From Bacteroidota bacterium (lineage in GTDB: Bacteria; Bacteroidota; Bacteroidia; Chitinophagales; Chitinophagaceae), in contig JAEZGI010000053.1 of NCBI GenBank assembly GCA_023416995.1, forward strand, positions 1-27,642: a DNA stretch of 27,642 bases. The letters are read 5' to 3'. The notes under the pieces were generated by a model. It saw only the letters and a list, made by a program, of their open reading frames with translations. It did no database searches and was not told the DNA's origin. The position numbers and the translations under genes are program-made. How positions within the stretch are numbered: the stretch's first letter is position 1; each line of letters begins with the position of its first letter. Shown here piece after piece: positions 1 to 6,827 of the stretch.

Positions 1-590
1 AGTAACCAGCAGTCCATCCCGGCTTGTTCCAGCTCAGCTTTCGTCATTCCAAAATAATTACCTTCTTCATCAAGTCCATAACCATCAACATTGCCATGCG
101 CGATCCCGATATGTATTTGCTCTGCAGGTTTCTCAATATCGAGCACCCAGCCTATACGGTTTTCATCGCAATGTTTCTGGTGACAACCGCAGGGATAAAA
201 CACCACCTCCTGCTCGTTTAAAGTGGTTGTGTATGGCTGCAGATCTTTTAAGAAATGAACATTATCACCTGGTGCATCGACGAACCAACTCCAGAGTTTG
301 TTTTCATCAGCAGATGCATTGTACCAGTCATGGTTACCGGGTATAACAAGTACCTGCCCGTCAAAACCCGCAAGAATGTTTTTTATTTCGCGGACGGTTT
401 TTTGAGGAACGGTTAACTTATCAAACAGGTCGCCGGCCACAACAATTGCATGAGCGGATTCTTTATTTGCCCGTTCAACAATTAGTCTTAATGCGGCTAG
501 TCTTTCTTCTTTCAATTTGTCACTTATAGAAGGGAAACGCCCGTATTCAAGTCCTATATGCAGATCTGCCGTATGTACGATCTTAATCAT
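1..590 (-). CDS. SbcD/Mre11-like metallophosphoesterase (3' end beyond window)
   Basis: Reading leftward from the ATG at 588-590 gives 196 codons with no stop before the window edge, so the C-terminal part is missing. The calcineurin-like phosphoesterase motifs appear in order: HTADLHIG (D9, H11), VAGDLFD (D54), PGNHDW (N86, H87) and IAHGNVDG (H165). These are the residues that bind the two metal ions in this superfamily. The DLH-GDxFD-GNHD pattern and the short spacing resemble the DNA-repair exonuclease branch (SbcD/YhaO/Mre11) more than the UDP-sugar or cAMP phosphodiesterase branches. An SbcC-like partner ATPase would be expected past the left edge but cannot be seen. The gene diverges from the GNAT gene at 633 across a 42-nt AT-rich gap. 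The phosphoesterase assignment is firm; the DNA-repair role is inferred. Confidence 0.85.
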   Translation of the reverse strand, partial: MIKIVHTADLHIGLEYGRFPSISDKLKEERLAALRLIVERANKESAHAIVVAGDLFDKLTVPQKTVREIKNILAGFDGQVLVIPGNHDWYNASADENKLWSWFVDAPGDNVHFLKDLQPYTTTLNEQEVVFYPCGCHQKHCDENRIGWVLDIEKPAEQIHIGIAHGNVDGYGLDEEGNYFGMTKAELEQAGMDCWL

Positions 591-632
591 AACACTAAAT
601 AATATAAATTGCCGGGATTAAAAAAGAACGGC

Positions 633-1076
633 ATGGAAGTTACGGAAAATGGGTTCGTTTTTTCAGATGATAACAAGTTGTTAAACGTTGCGGCGATCCA
701 CGACTATCTCACGAATCACTCCTATTGGGCGAAAGGCATACCCTATCAAACTGTGGAACGATCTTTAAGCAACTCATTGTGTTTTGGCATTTATAAAGAT
801 GGGCAACAGGTTGGGTTTGCACGCTGGATTACTGATAGGGCCACCTTTGGTTACCTGGCCGATGTGTATGTGCTGGAAACTTGCCGCGGACTGGGACTAT
901 CAAAAAAATTACTTGAACTGATGCTGGCCCACCCGGAGCTGCAGGGATTGCGAAGGTATATGTTGGCCACGCTGGATGCACACGGACTGTACGCGCAATT
1001 CGGCTTCAAACCGATACCTCATCCTGAGCGACTGATGGGTATAGCCGTAGAAGACATTTATACACGGAAACGTTAA
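633..1076 (+). CDS. GNAT family N-acetyltransferase
   Basis: A 147-aa protein. The reading frame is open from a TTG at 609, but the ATG at 633 (MEVTENG) fits the usual start of small GNAT proteins better. The acetyl-CoA-binding signature is visible: a central strand YLADVYVLE followed by CRGLGLSKKLLELM, the R/QxxGxG/A pyrophosphate loop and helix. The C-terminal strand pair RYMLATLDAHGLYAQFGF holds the usual tyrosine near the active site. The ending resembles the small YjaB-like single-domain GNATs that acetylate amino groups on small molecules, but the substrate cannot be read from sequence. It diverges from the phosphoesterase gene, and its stop overlaps the end of the opposite-strand oxidoreductase remnant by four bases. 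Confidence 0.9.
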   Translation: MEVTENGFVFSDDNKLLNVAAIHDYLTNHSYWAKGIPYQTVERSLSNSLCFGIYKDGQQVGFARWITDRATFGYLADVYVLETCRGLGLSKKLLELMLAHPELQGLRRYMLATLDAHGLYAQFGFKPIPHPERLMGIAVEDIYTRKR

Positions 1077-1429
1077 TCAGGCTTTCGGGCCTGGTGAAAG
1101 CAACGGCCGTCAGCAATTCCACTCGCTTGCATCTGTACCTGCCACGTATGTTCAATGGTGGCGAGTGGTTTGATCAGGTCCGGAACAAATTTAACTGGTT
1201 CTATACCCTCAGCAATCTTGCGAGGCCATGATGGATCCGCCAGCGCAGCTGATCCGATTGCAATGAGATCCGCGTGTCCGCATGAGATCACCCGGTGAGA
1301 TTCATTAAGGTCATGTAACCCGCCATTGGCAATAACGGGTACACCAGCGAGTTGTTTCATAATACCTGTCAAACTTGTTCCGTCGGCATAGTTGCAGTCA
1401 CGCTGCCAGTTGCCACTTTCCGCACTACT
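1073..1429 (-). pseudogene. NADH:flavin oxidoreductase (Old Yellow Enzyme) C-terminal remnant
   Basis: The open frame running leftward from 1429 encodes only about 118 residues. They match the end of the OYE TIM barrel: GVPVIANGGL, then ADLIAIGSAALADPSWPRKI, the FMN phosphate-binding end of the barrel with the ADPxWP motif. Full-length family members have about 350 residues, so the first two thirds, with the flavin and catalytic residues, are absent. The fragment lies directly after the TAA stop (1430-1432) of the Crp/Fnr gene and in the same frame, and it has no ATG upstream of its conserved part. The simplest reading is a 3' gene remnant left by a deletion that joined it to the regulator gene. 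An independent small protein from the TTG at 1372 is possible but unlikely. Confidence 0.75.
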
Positions 1430-2035
1430 TTAATATTTTGCTCCGCCACCGCTTAACTGTTTGCGGATCTGGCTGAGAAAAACGGGTGTTATGCCCAGGT
1501 AGGAAGCAATGTATTTCTGTGGTATCCTTTGATGCCATTCAGGATACATCGTTAGAAATGATTTATATTTCTCTTCACCGCTAAGTGATATGTTTTGCCC
1601 ACGTTTGCTTTGAGCGATAAAGGCATTTTCGTTAAGTATCCGGAAATATCTTTCAAGAGATGGTATCTTGTCATAGAGCATGGCTAATGATGGCGTATCG
1701 ATTTGCAAAACGATGGAATTTTCAAGTGCTTCGATATGCCATGCGCTTGGAGAACGACGTAAAAAACTTTCTAGATCGCAGATCCACCAGTCTTCGATGG
1801 CAAAACTGAAAGTGTGTTCGAGGCCGCTGTCGTCAACATAAAACATACGAAGACAACCCTCTGCCACAAAATTTTCATATTGGCAGACAGTATCGGCCTG
1901 GAGTAAATATTGACGTTTAAGAATTTTTTTGGCTTTCATAAATGTGGACAACAACGCGGCGTCTTCCGGTGATAAGCTTACCTGTTGCCTGATATGAGCA
2001 AAAAGAAGCGGGAGATATTGGCTATGATCTAACAT
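1430..2035 (-). CDS. Crp/Fnr family transcriptional regulator
   Basis: A 201-aa protein with an N-terminal cyclic-nucleotide-binding-like beta barrel (about residues 30-120, containing VAEGCLRMFYVDDSGLEH) and a C-terminal winged helix-turn-helix whose recognition part reads IASYLGITPVFLSQIRKQL (about 175-193). This is the Bacteroidota Crp/Fnr subtype. I see no iron-sulfur cysteine cluster like that of FNR. The gene begins 5 nt after the stop of the second transporter half, so it is almost certainly cotranscribed with the sulfur transporter and is a candidate regulator of it. Crp-type regulators next to split YeeE/YedE genes are common in Bacteroidota. Its stop codon abuts the oxidoreductase remnant. 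Confidence 0.9.
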   Translation of the reverse strand: MLDHSQYLPLLFAHIRQQVSLSPEDAALLSTFMKAKKILKRQYLLQADTVCQYENFVAEGCLRMFYVDDSGLEHTFSFAIEDWWICDLESFLRRSPSAWHIEALENSIVLQIDTPSLAMLYDKIPSLERYFRILNENAFIAQSKRGQNISLSGEEKYKSFLTMYPEWHQRIPQKYIASYLGITPVFLSQIRKQLSGGGAKY

Positions 2036-2040
2036 AATAA

Positions 2041-2562
2041 TTAATGCGGTAATCTATCACGAAAATAACCATAAACCCAGGTGCCGGCAATTGCGCTCAG
2101 TAGTACCACTGCGATCACAAAAAAGCCCATACCTATTTGTGCGAAAAGCGGCCCCGGGCAGGCACCTGTCATCGCCCAACCAAAACCAAACAACAACCCT
2201 CCATAAATTTGTCCTTTGTTGAACTTTTTGCGCTGAAAGGTTATCGGATCACCATCGATCGTTTTAACATTGAACCTTTTTATCAACCACACTGATATGA
2301 TTCCAACTATCACCGCGGTTCCTATTACTCCATACATATGGAAACTTTGCAACCGGAACATTTCCTGGATCCGGAACCAGGAGATCACTTCTGCTTTTAC
2401 GAAAACAATACCAAACACGATGCCCACTATAAGATACCTGAGGTTATACCACCAGGGTTGCGATACACCTTGTTCGTATTCGCCCTGGTTGTTTACTTCA
2501 TAATCTGTGATAGTGTCTGTGTTCATTGGGAATGATGCAGCATTTGAATTATCTAAAGACAT
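2041..2562 (-). CDS. YeeE/YedE family transporter, second half (DUF6691-like)
   Basis: A 173-aa membrane protein. A hydrophilic N-terminus of about 40 residues precedes roughly four membrane segments: LRYLIVGIVFGIVFVKAEV, the VIGTAVIVGIISVWLI region, GGLLFGFGWAMTGACPGP and the FFVIAVVLLSAIAGTW region. The GACPGP motif contains the conserved cysteine of the sulfur-transport repeat that in TsuA-type proteins passes thiosulfate across the membrane. The gene starts 9 nt after its partner's stop. Single-chain YeeE proteins contain both repeats; here each repeat is a separate gene, and the two products presumably assemble together. Transport of a reduced sulfur species is inferred from family, not shown. 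Confidence 0.88.
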   Translation of the reverse strand: MSLDNSNAASFPMNTDTITDYEVNNQGEYEQGVSQPWWYNLRYLIVGIVFGIVFVKAEVISWFRIQEMFRLQSFHMYGVIGTAVIVGIISVWLIKRFNVKTIDGDPITFQRKKFNKGQIYGGLLFGFGWAMTGACPGPLFAQIGMGFFVIAVVLLSAIAGTWVYGYFRDRLPH

Positions 2563-2571
2563 AATTGAAGT

Positions 2572-3135
2572 TTATTGGGTAAGGATAATGGGAAGGATAA
2601 GATTGGCCATGATAAAGCCACCTGCCATGAAGCTGATGGTTGCTATCAATGAAGGTAGTTGCAGATTGCTCAGACCCATGATGGCATGACCACTGGTGCA
2701 GCCTCCGGCGTACCTCGTACCGAAACCAACCAGGAAACCTCCTCCAACCAGCAGCAGTAGTCCACGCAACGTAAACAAACCTTCCCAGCTAAAAATTTCA
2801 GCGGGTAACATACTGCTATAATCCTTTATGCCATAATCGTTAAGTTCAGCAACCAGTTTTTCGTTTACGTTGATGGGATTGGGATCGGCCAGGAATTGTG
2901 CTGCTATAAATCCACCGATCAGGATACCACCAACAAAAAACAGGTTCCACGATTCCCTTTTCCAATCGTACTTAAAGAATTTGATATTGGAAGGAAAACA
3001 AGCTGCGCATATATGCCGCAGGTTCGCAGATATGCCAAAATGTTTATTGCCCAGCAGCAATAATGCCGGAACAATCATTCCGATTATCGCCCCTGCTATG
3101 TACCATGGCCAGGGTTGTTTTATGAATGAGATCAT
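2572..3135 (-). CDS. YeeE/YedE family transporter, first half
   Basis: A 187-aa membrane protein and the first gene of the minus-strand operon. Membrane segments begin at WYIAGAIIGMIVPALLLLG, then FFVGGILIGGFIAAQFL, LLLLVGGGFLVGFGTRYAGG and SLIATISFMAGGFIMANLI. The signature FGTRYAGGCTSGHAIMG holds the conserved cysteine in the re-entrant loop of the sulfur-transport (Sulf_transp) family; an extra pair lies at RHICAACFP. The length matches one half of a two-repeat YeeE protein, and the second half follows 9 nt downstream. No rhodanese or metallo-beta-lactamase partner, often found with this family, is in the window. Confidence 0.88.
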   Translation of the reverse strand: MISFIKQPWPWYIAGAIIGMIVPALLLLGNKHFGISANLRHICAACFPSNIKFFKYDWKRESWNLFFVGGILIGGFIAAQFLADPNPINVNEKLVAELNDYGIKDYSSMLPAEIFSWEGLFTLRGLLLLVGGGFLVGFGTRYAGGCTSGHAIMGLSNLQLPSLIATISFMAGGFIMANLILPIILTQ

Positions 3136-3406
3136 ATGATTGATTTAATAGAGTGCAATCTACTGTACTTGCCAGTTTATTCCTTCTTTCCTGATTTTGG
3201 CTATGCAATGCTGCGATTTCACTACGTCCGCAGATTTTACAACGATGAACTTTGATTTATCAAAAACAGCAGGTATGTCAACGTTCAAAAAACCTACGGT
3301 TGGTTTTGTTACAAAGAAAACTAAGCATAACCATCACTGCCATTTTTGATGTTGGCGAATCAGACACTAACACATAATTAAGTTCATAACCAAATAAAAC
3401 ATAAAA

Positions 3407-4336
3407 ATGAAACAGTCAAACACACCCATCGTAGCATTTAGTCCCGTCGTATTACCCGTTCCTGGCCGTCACGTAGATCTTGAAATGAAAGTTACTGCTC
3501 CTGCTAATGGCAAAAACCTCCCGGTCATTCTTATTTCTCATGGACATGGTGCATCCAACTTTCTTTCTTCCTATAAAGGCTATGGACCACTTGCCGATTT
3601 TTTTGCTGCGGAAGGTTTTGTTGTCATTCAGCCAACGCATCAGAATTCCAAAGCACTGGCCCTTGATTCCTTCTTACCTGAAGCACCTTTGTTCTGGAGT
3701 TCGAGGCCGACAGATATGAAGTACATCCTCGATCATCTTGAGCAAATCGTTGCCACCGTACCCGGTCTCAGTGGCCGTGTAGATCAAACGAATGTAGCTG
3801 CCATTGGTCACTCGCTTGGGGGTCATACCGTAGCCATGCTGGCCGGAATGGATGTAACGGATCCTGCAACAGGTCAGATAGTAAATCATGCCGAACCAAG
3901 GCTCAAAGCCCGCGTACTTATTGGCGTGACTGGAGGTTCCGAAGGTTTGACCGGAGCCGCCAGGGTGCATTATCCCGTATTGGCGGGATCAAATTTCCAG
4001 ACAATGACTTTACCCACACTGGTAGTAAATGGCGACAAGGATAAAAACCCCATGTTTTCTGATGTGGACAACTGGCGCGCTGATGCTTATCATCAAAGCC
4101 CCGGCCCCAAGGACCTGTTAACGGTTTTTGATGCGGAACATATTTTCGGTGGAATATCGGGTTATGATGCACGCGAAACAAGCGATGAAGATCCCGGGCG
4201 CGTAGCCTTCGTATGTGAGACCATACTTGCGTATATTCGGAGTACATTAAATCCGGCTGATCCAAGTTGGGAGCATACCAAAAAAGCATTGAACGGGGTA
4301 CCGGGTGCGAAGGGAAGAATTGACAGTAAATTATAA
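3407..4336 (+). CDS. Alpha/beta hydrolase
   Basis: A 309-aa cytosolic hydrolase without a signal peptide. The nucleophile elbow is GHSLGG with Ser136. The oxyanion-hole loop is ISHGHG (44-49), where family members often have HGxG. The acid is probably Asp210 or Asp212 in VVNGDKD, and the catalytic histidine His245 lies in FDAEHIFGG. The fold is closest to the chlorophyllase/PAF-acetylhydrolase-like alpha/beta hydrolases; the natural ester substrate is unknown. The AraC regulator gene starts 9 nt after its stop, so the two are probably cotranscribed, and the regulator may control the hydrolase. The 270-nt region upstream has no clear TAnnTTTG box. Confidence 0.9.
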   Translation: MKQSNTPIVAFSPVVLPVPGRHVDLEMKVTAPANGKNLPVILISHGHGASNFLSSYKGYGPLADFFAAEGFVVIQPTHQNSKALALDSFLPEAPLFWSSRPTDMKYILDHLEQIVATVPGLSGRVDQTNVAAIGHSLGGHTVAMLAGMDVTDPATGQIVNHAEPRLKARVLIGVTGGSEGLTGAARVHYPVLAGSNFQTMTLPTLVVNGDKDKNPMFSDVDNWRADAYHQSPGPKDLLTVFDAEHIFGGISGYDARETSDEDPGRVAFVCETILAYIRSTLNPADPSWEHTKKALNGVPGAKGRIDSKL

Positions 4337-4345
4337 ACAGACAAC

Positions 4346-5260
4346 ATGAAAGAGGAAATGTCTAATAACAGATTCGCTTCATTATCGAACCTGCATAAGG
4401 TGCTGGCCATGCCGGCACCTATGCATCCCCTGGTCTGTTTGATAAACAATGCTGATGGTTCTGTTCCTTTAGAAAAATTACCGAGTCCGCATATTCTGAA
4501 TTTCTACAAGATCTCTTACAAAATGAACTTTCGCGGGAAATTCAAATATGGACAGCATTATTACGATTTTGATGAAGGGGGAATGTTTTTTGTTTCGCCC
4601 AATCAAATTACGGGGGCACATGAATCACTGAGTGATCAATCCGGTTATACTTTACTTTTCCATCCGGATTTTTTACTTGGTTATGAACTGGCAAAGAAGA
4701 TCAAAGAGTATGGCTTTTTTTCCTACTCAATACATGAAGCATTGCATTTGTCTGAGAAAGAAAAAGAGACCATCATCTCAGTTTTTAAAAGTATTGAAGA
4801 AGAACTAAAGGGGAGAATCGATAATTTCAGCCAGGACGTCGTTGTTTCACAGATTGAATTATTGCTTAACTATTCCAACCGGTTCTATAGCCGGCAATTC
4901 ATAACGCGTAAGGCTGTGAGCAATGACTTATTACAACGGGTGGAGGAAATTCTGTATGTCTATTTCCAGTCGGAGGCCCCGTTGAAACAGGGATTGCCCA
5001 CGGTGCAATATCTTGCCGGCGAATTGAATGTCAGCGCCAGTTATCTGAGTGATGTGCTGCGATCGCTCACCGGTCAAAACGCCCAACAGCACATTCATAA
5101 CCGGCTGATTGAAAAAGCCAAGGAACTATTATCCACCAGCCAGGCTTCAATAAGTGAGATCGCATATGAGTTGGGCTTCGAACATCCCCCGTCGTTTAGT
5201 AAGCTGTTTAAGGTAAAAACGAGTGTGTCGCCGGTAGATTTTCGACGGGCGTTTAGTTAG
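4346..5260 (+). CDS. AraC family transcriptional regulator
   Basis: A 304-aa protein. Residues 1-170 form a cupin-like sensing domain (GGMFFVSPNQITGAHE, then YTLLFHPDFL), and the C-terminal 110 residues hold the two AraC helix-turn-helix units. The first is around VQYLAGELNVSASYLSDVLR and the second around SISEIAYELGFEHPPSFSKL, followed by the VSPVDFRR ending usual for this family. The ATG at 4346 was chosen because it lies just downstream of the hydrolase stop. A second ATG at 4358 is also possible. Effector unknown; a role in controlling the adjacent hydrolase is inferred from position only. Confidence 0.92.
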   Translation: MKEEMSNNRFASLSNLHKVLAMPAPMHPLVCLINNADGSVPLEKLPSPHILNFYKISYKMNFRGKFKYGQHYYDFDEGGMFFVSPNQITGAHESLSDQSGYTLLFHPDFLLGYELAKKIKEYGFFSYSIHEALHLSEKEKETIISVFKSIEEELKGRIDNFSQDVVVSQIELLLNYSNRFYSRQFITRKAVSNDLLQRVEEILYVYFQSEAPLKQGLPTVQYLAGELNVSASYLSDVLRSLTGQNAQQHIHNRLIEKAKELLSTSQASISEIAYELGFEHPPSFSKLFKVKTSVSPVDFRRAFS

Positions 5261-5351
5261 GTTGCGGGCGAAGCATTGTGAGCCTGATCTGAAAATTGGA
5301 CACTGTTTTGCTTTGGGCCTATCCTGGCTTTGTCACCAGTCGATGGTAATA

Positions 5352-6398
5352 TTAGCCGATCTCGTATTCAACACCTCTGCTTCCCGTTATTTGTTCATAC
5401 CTGGTGATGCTTTGTGCAACTTTCTTCTGTAAGCTTTTTCTTAACCGTTCCGGAGCAAGTACTACCATACCTGGTCCGAATCCCAAAATCTCCCGCTCTA
5501 ATTCAAAATTCAATTGCACCTTCAAACTGATAATGATTCCCTCGGTGGTGCGTTCTTCTACCTTTTGTGAGTGATGCAGGGGCTTGGTCTCTACATAAGG
5601 TGCATTTATAGCATCCACTAATATGCGCACATTGCTGGGCCGCAGGCCCTCACTTACAGAAACACCTATCACATCTGTATAATAAGCTGATGCGTCATAC
5701 TTTTCATTAGCGATATATGATGGCTCTTGCACTTCTTCAATATCCTGTATTCTGTCGAGCGCCAGACTAACAACAGGTGCTTTTTTTTTGACACCTACTA
5801 CAAACCAACGGTTTTTGAATTCTTTGAGCCACCAACAGTGAAAGATAAATGCATTCGCACTTTGTGCATTAAATGATTGGTAAGTGATACGCAAAGCTTT
5901 TTGTTGAATAATGGCTTTATAAAGCGTATCCAGGTATAATAAGCCTTTGAGCTGATCGTTTTTTTCAAACTCAATTACTGAACGTGTACTGTTAGCAACC
6001 GAATAAACATGATCTTCTAATTTTTGCACCACTTCAGTTAATTGATTGAAATGCGAGAACCCTTTGAACTGCCGCAGCACCTCCACCGCCTCGTTCATTC
6101 GGTGCAGATCCTGGTCATTGAGCGGTATGTTAGTGATACTATAGCTTTTATCCGCATAGCTGTAATATTTTCTTTCTGTTACTATGATCGGTGCGTTATA
6201 GCCCAGACGGCTACTTCGCATTACTTGTAAATCAGCCTGAATAGATCGGCGGCTGATGCCCTTCTCAATATTTTCATATTCATAAAGTGCTTCAGAGACG
6301 CATTCAATCAAATCATCCAGCGTCCATTTCCGCCGCCGGTTGCGAAGGCAGTTGTCTATGGTCTTGTATCGCAGCAGCGCATTCCGGTTGGCAGGCAT
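5352..6398 (-). CDS. WYL-domain transcriptional regulator
   Basis: A 348-aa protein. The frame extends further upstream only to a TTG at 6440 and through a low-complexity FFFLFF stretch, so the ATG at 6398 (MPANRNALLRYK) is taken as the start. The N-terminal DeoR/HTH_11-type winged helix covers about residues 8-65 (YKTIDNCLRNRRRKWTLDDL, then ISRRSIQADLQVMR). The WYL domain covers about 150-245 and includes the strand KNRWFVVGVKK. The C-terminal WCX-like extension follows to the end. WYL proteins sense nucleic acids or small ligands and often regulate DNA-damage, CRISPR, anti-phage or RNA-repair loci. This gene diverges from the tRNA-like RNA and three-gene cassette that begins at 6553, which suggests it controls that cassette. 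Paired TGCGCA sites lie just upstream of its start. Confidence 0.9.
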   Translation of the reverse strand: MPANRNALLRYKTIDNCLRNRRRKWTLDDLIECVSEALYEYENIEKGISRRSIQADLQVMRSSRLGYNAPIIVTERKYYSYADKSYSITNIPLNDQDLHRMNEAVEVLRQFKGFSHFNQLTEVVQKLEDHVYSVANSTRSVIEFEKNDQLKGLLYLDTLYKAIIQQKALRITYQSFNAQSANAFIFHCWWLKEFKNRWFVVGVKKKAPVVSLALDRIQDIEEVQEPSYIANEKYDASAYYTDVIGVSVSEGLRPSNVRILVDAINAPYVETKPLHHSQKVEERTTEGIIISLKVQLNFELEREILGFGPGMVVLAPERLRKSLQKKVAQSITRYEQITGSRGVEYEIG

Positions 6399-6433
6399 GA
6401 AGATTTTTGAGAAAAATAGAAAAAAAAATTTAC

Positions 6434-6452
6434 TGCGCAAAAAGACTGCGCA
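6434..6452. promoter_or_regulatory. Paired TGCGCA sites, candidate WYL operator
   Basis: The palindrome TGCGCA occurs at 6434-6439 and 6447-6452, each inside the longer direct repeat ACTGCGCA (6432-6439 and 6445-6452), centre spacing 13 bp. Read on the minus strand, the sites surround a TTTTTG and lie just before TAAATTTT, a 7/8 match to the Bacteroidota -7 box, 36-54 nt upstream of the WYL start. Such placement fits an autoregulatory operator. No binding data exist here; this is inference from spacing and symmetry. Confidence 0.45.
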
Positions 6453-6489
6453 CTAAGGTGTTCTCTTTGTACTGTCAGGCAGCGGCCAA

Positions 6490-6534
6490 GAGAAACTTAC
6501 TTCCAACAAATCCTGTCACGATTCTAAGTTTCTC
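6490..6534. repeat. 10-bp perfect inverted repeat upstream of the tRNA-like RNA
   Basis: GAGAAACTTA (6490-6499) and TAAGTTTCTC (6525-6534) are exact inverted copies separated by 25 nt. Pairing extends through CAA (6487-6489) and TTG (6537-6539) if AA at 6535-6536 bulges. The right arm contains TAAGTTTC, a 7/8 match to the -7 box TAnnTTTG, placed about 20 nt before the first base of the tRNA-like RNA. It could be an operator over the cassette promoter or a hairpin in a longer transcript. Confidence 0.6.
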
Positions 6535-6552
6535 AATTGCCGTTACAGACAT

Positions 6553-6747
6553 GAAGCAGTAGCTCAGTGGTAGAGCAATAAACAAATTTTTGGAATTACC
6601 TCTTGGTAAAATCAGACCTGCTTCGATCTTGGTAAGCCTCTTTGAGGCGACTGGTTCGAATCAAGGGTTGGAAGATTATTGAGCTGGTCAAGCAAAAATT
6701 ACTTCTAATGGATTTATCTGTCGTTGGTTCGAATCCAACCTGCTTCA
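6553..6747 (+). ncRNA. tRNA-like RNA with a ~130-nt insert in place of the anticodon loop
   Basis: The outer parts fold as a canonical tRNA. The acceptor GAAGCAG (6553-6559) pairs with CTGCTTC (6740-6746), seven perfect pairs; U8-A9 follows. The D-arm is GCTC-AGTGGTA-GAGC (6562-6576). A 5-bp anticodon-type stem joins ATAAA (6578-6582) to TTTAT (6713-6717). The variable loop is CTGTC, the T-arm is GTTGG-TTCGAAT-CCAAC (6723-6739), and the discriminator is A6747, with no encoded CCA. Between the anticodon-stem strands lie 130 nt (6583-6712) instead of 7. The insert forms its own stems: AATTTTTG/CAAAAATT (6585-6592/6693-6700), TTACC/GGTAA (6596-6600/6605-6609), GACCTGCTT/GAGCTGGTC with one mismatch (6615-6623/6681-6689) and GCCTC/GAGGC (6636-6640/6644-6648). 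It contains a second GGTTCGAATC (6653-6662). It is too short for a group I intron, and simple excision does not give U33. It resembles in concept the tRNA-mimicking bacterial Y RNAs, but no Ro protein is nearby. Confidence 0.8.
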
Positions 6748-6827
6748 CTAAATCAAGGTCAATTGTTGCTTACTTCTTTTCTTAAGGCGAAACAGCAATA
6801 AAATTACCTGGTTCTAAAATCAACGTT

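Noticed and set aside
3140..3320. Minus-strand frame of about 50 codons upstream of the transporter (ending KEGINWQVQ)
   Set aside because: No ATG start and no recognisable family; probably chance or an old remnant.
6583..6712. Group I or spliced intron in a normal tRNA
   Set aside because: The insert is too short for a group I intron, no conserved group I core was seen, and joining the loop ends in any phase gives A rather than U at position 33.
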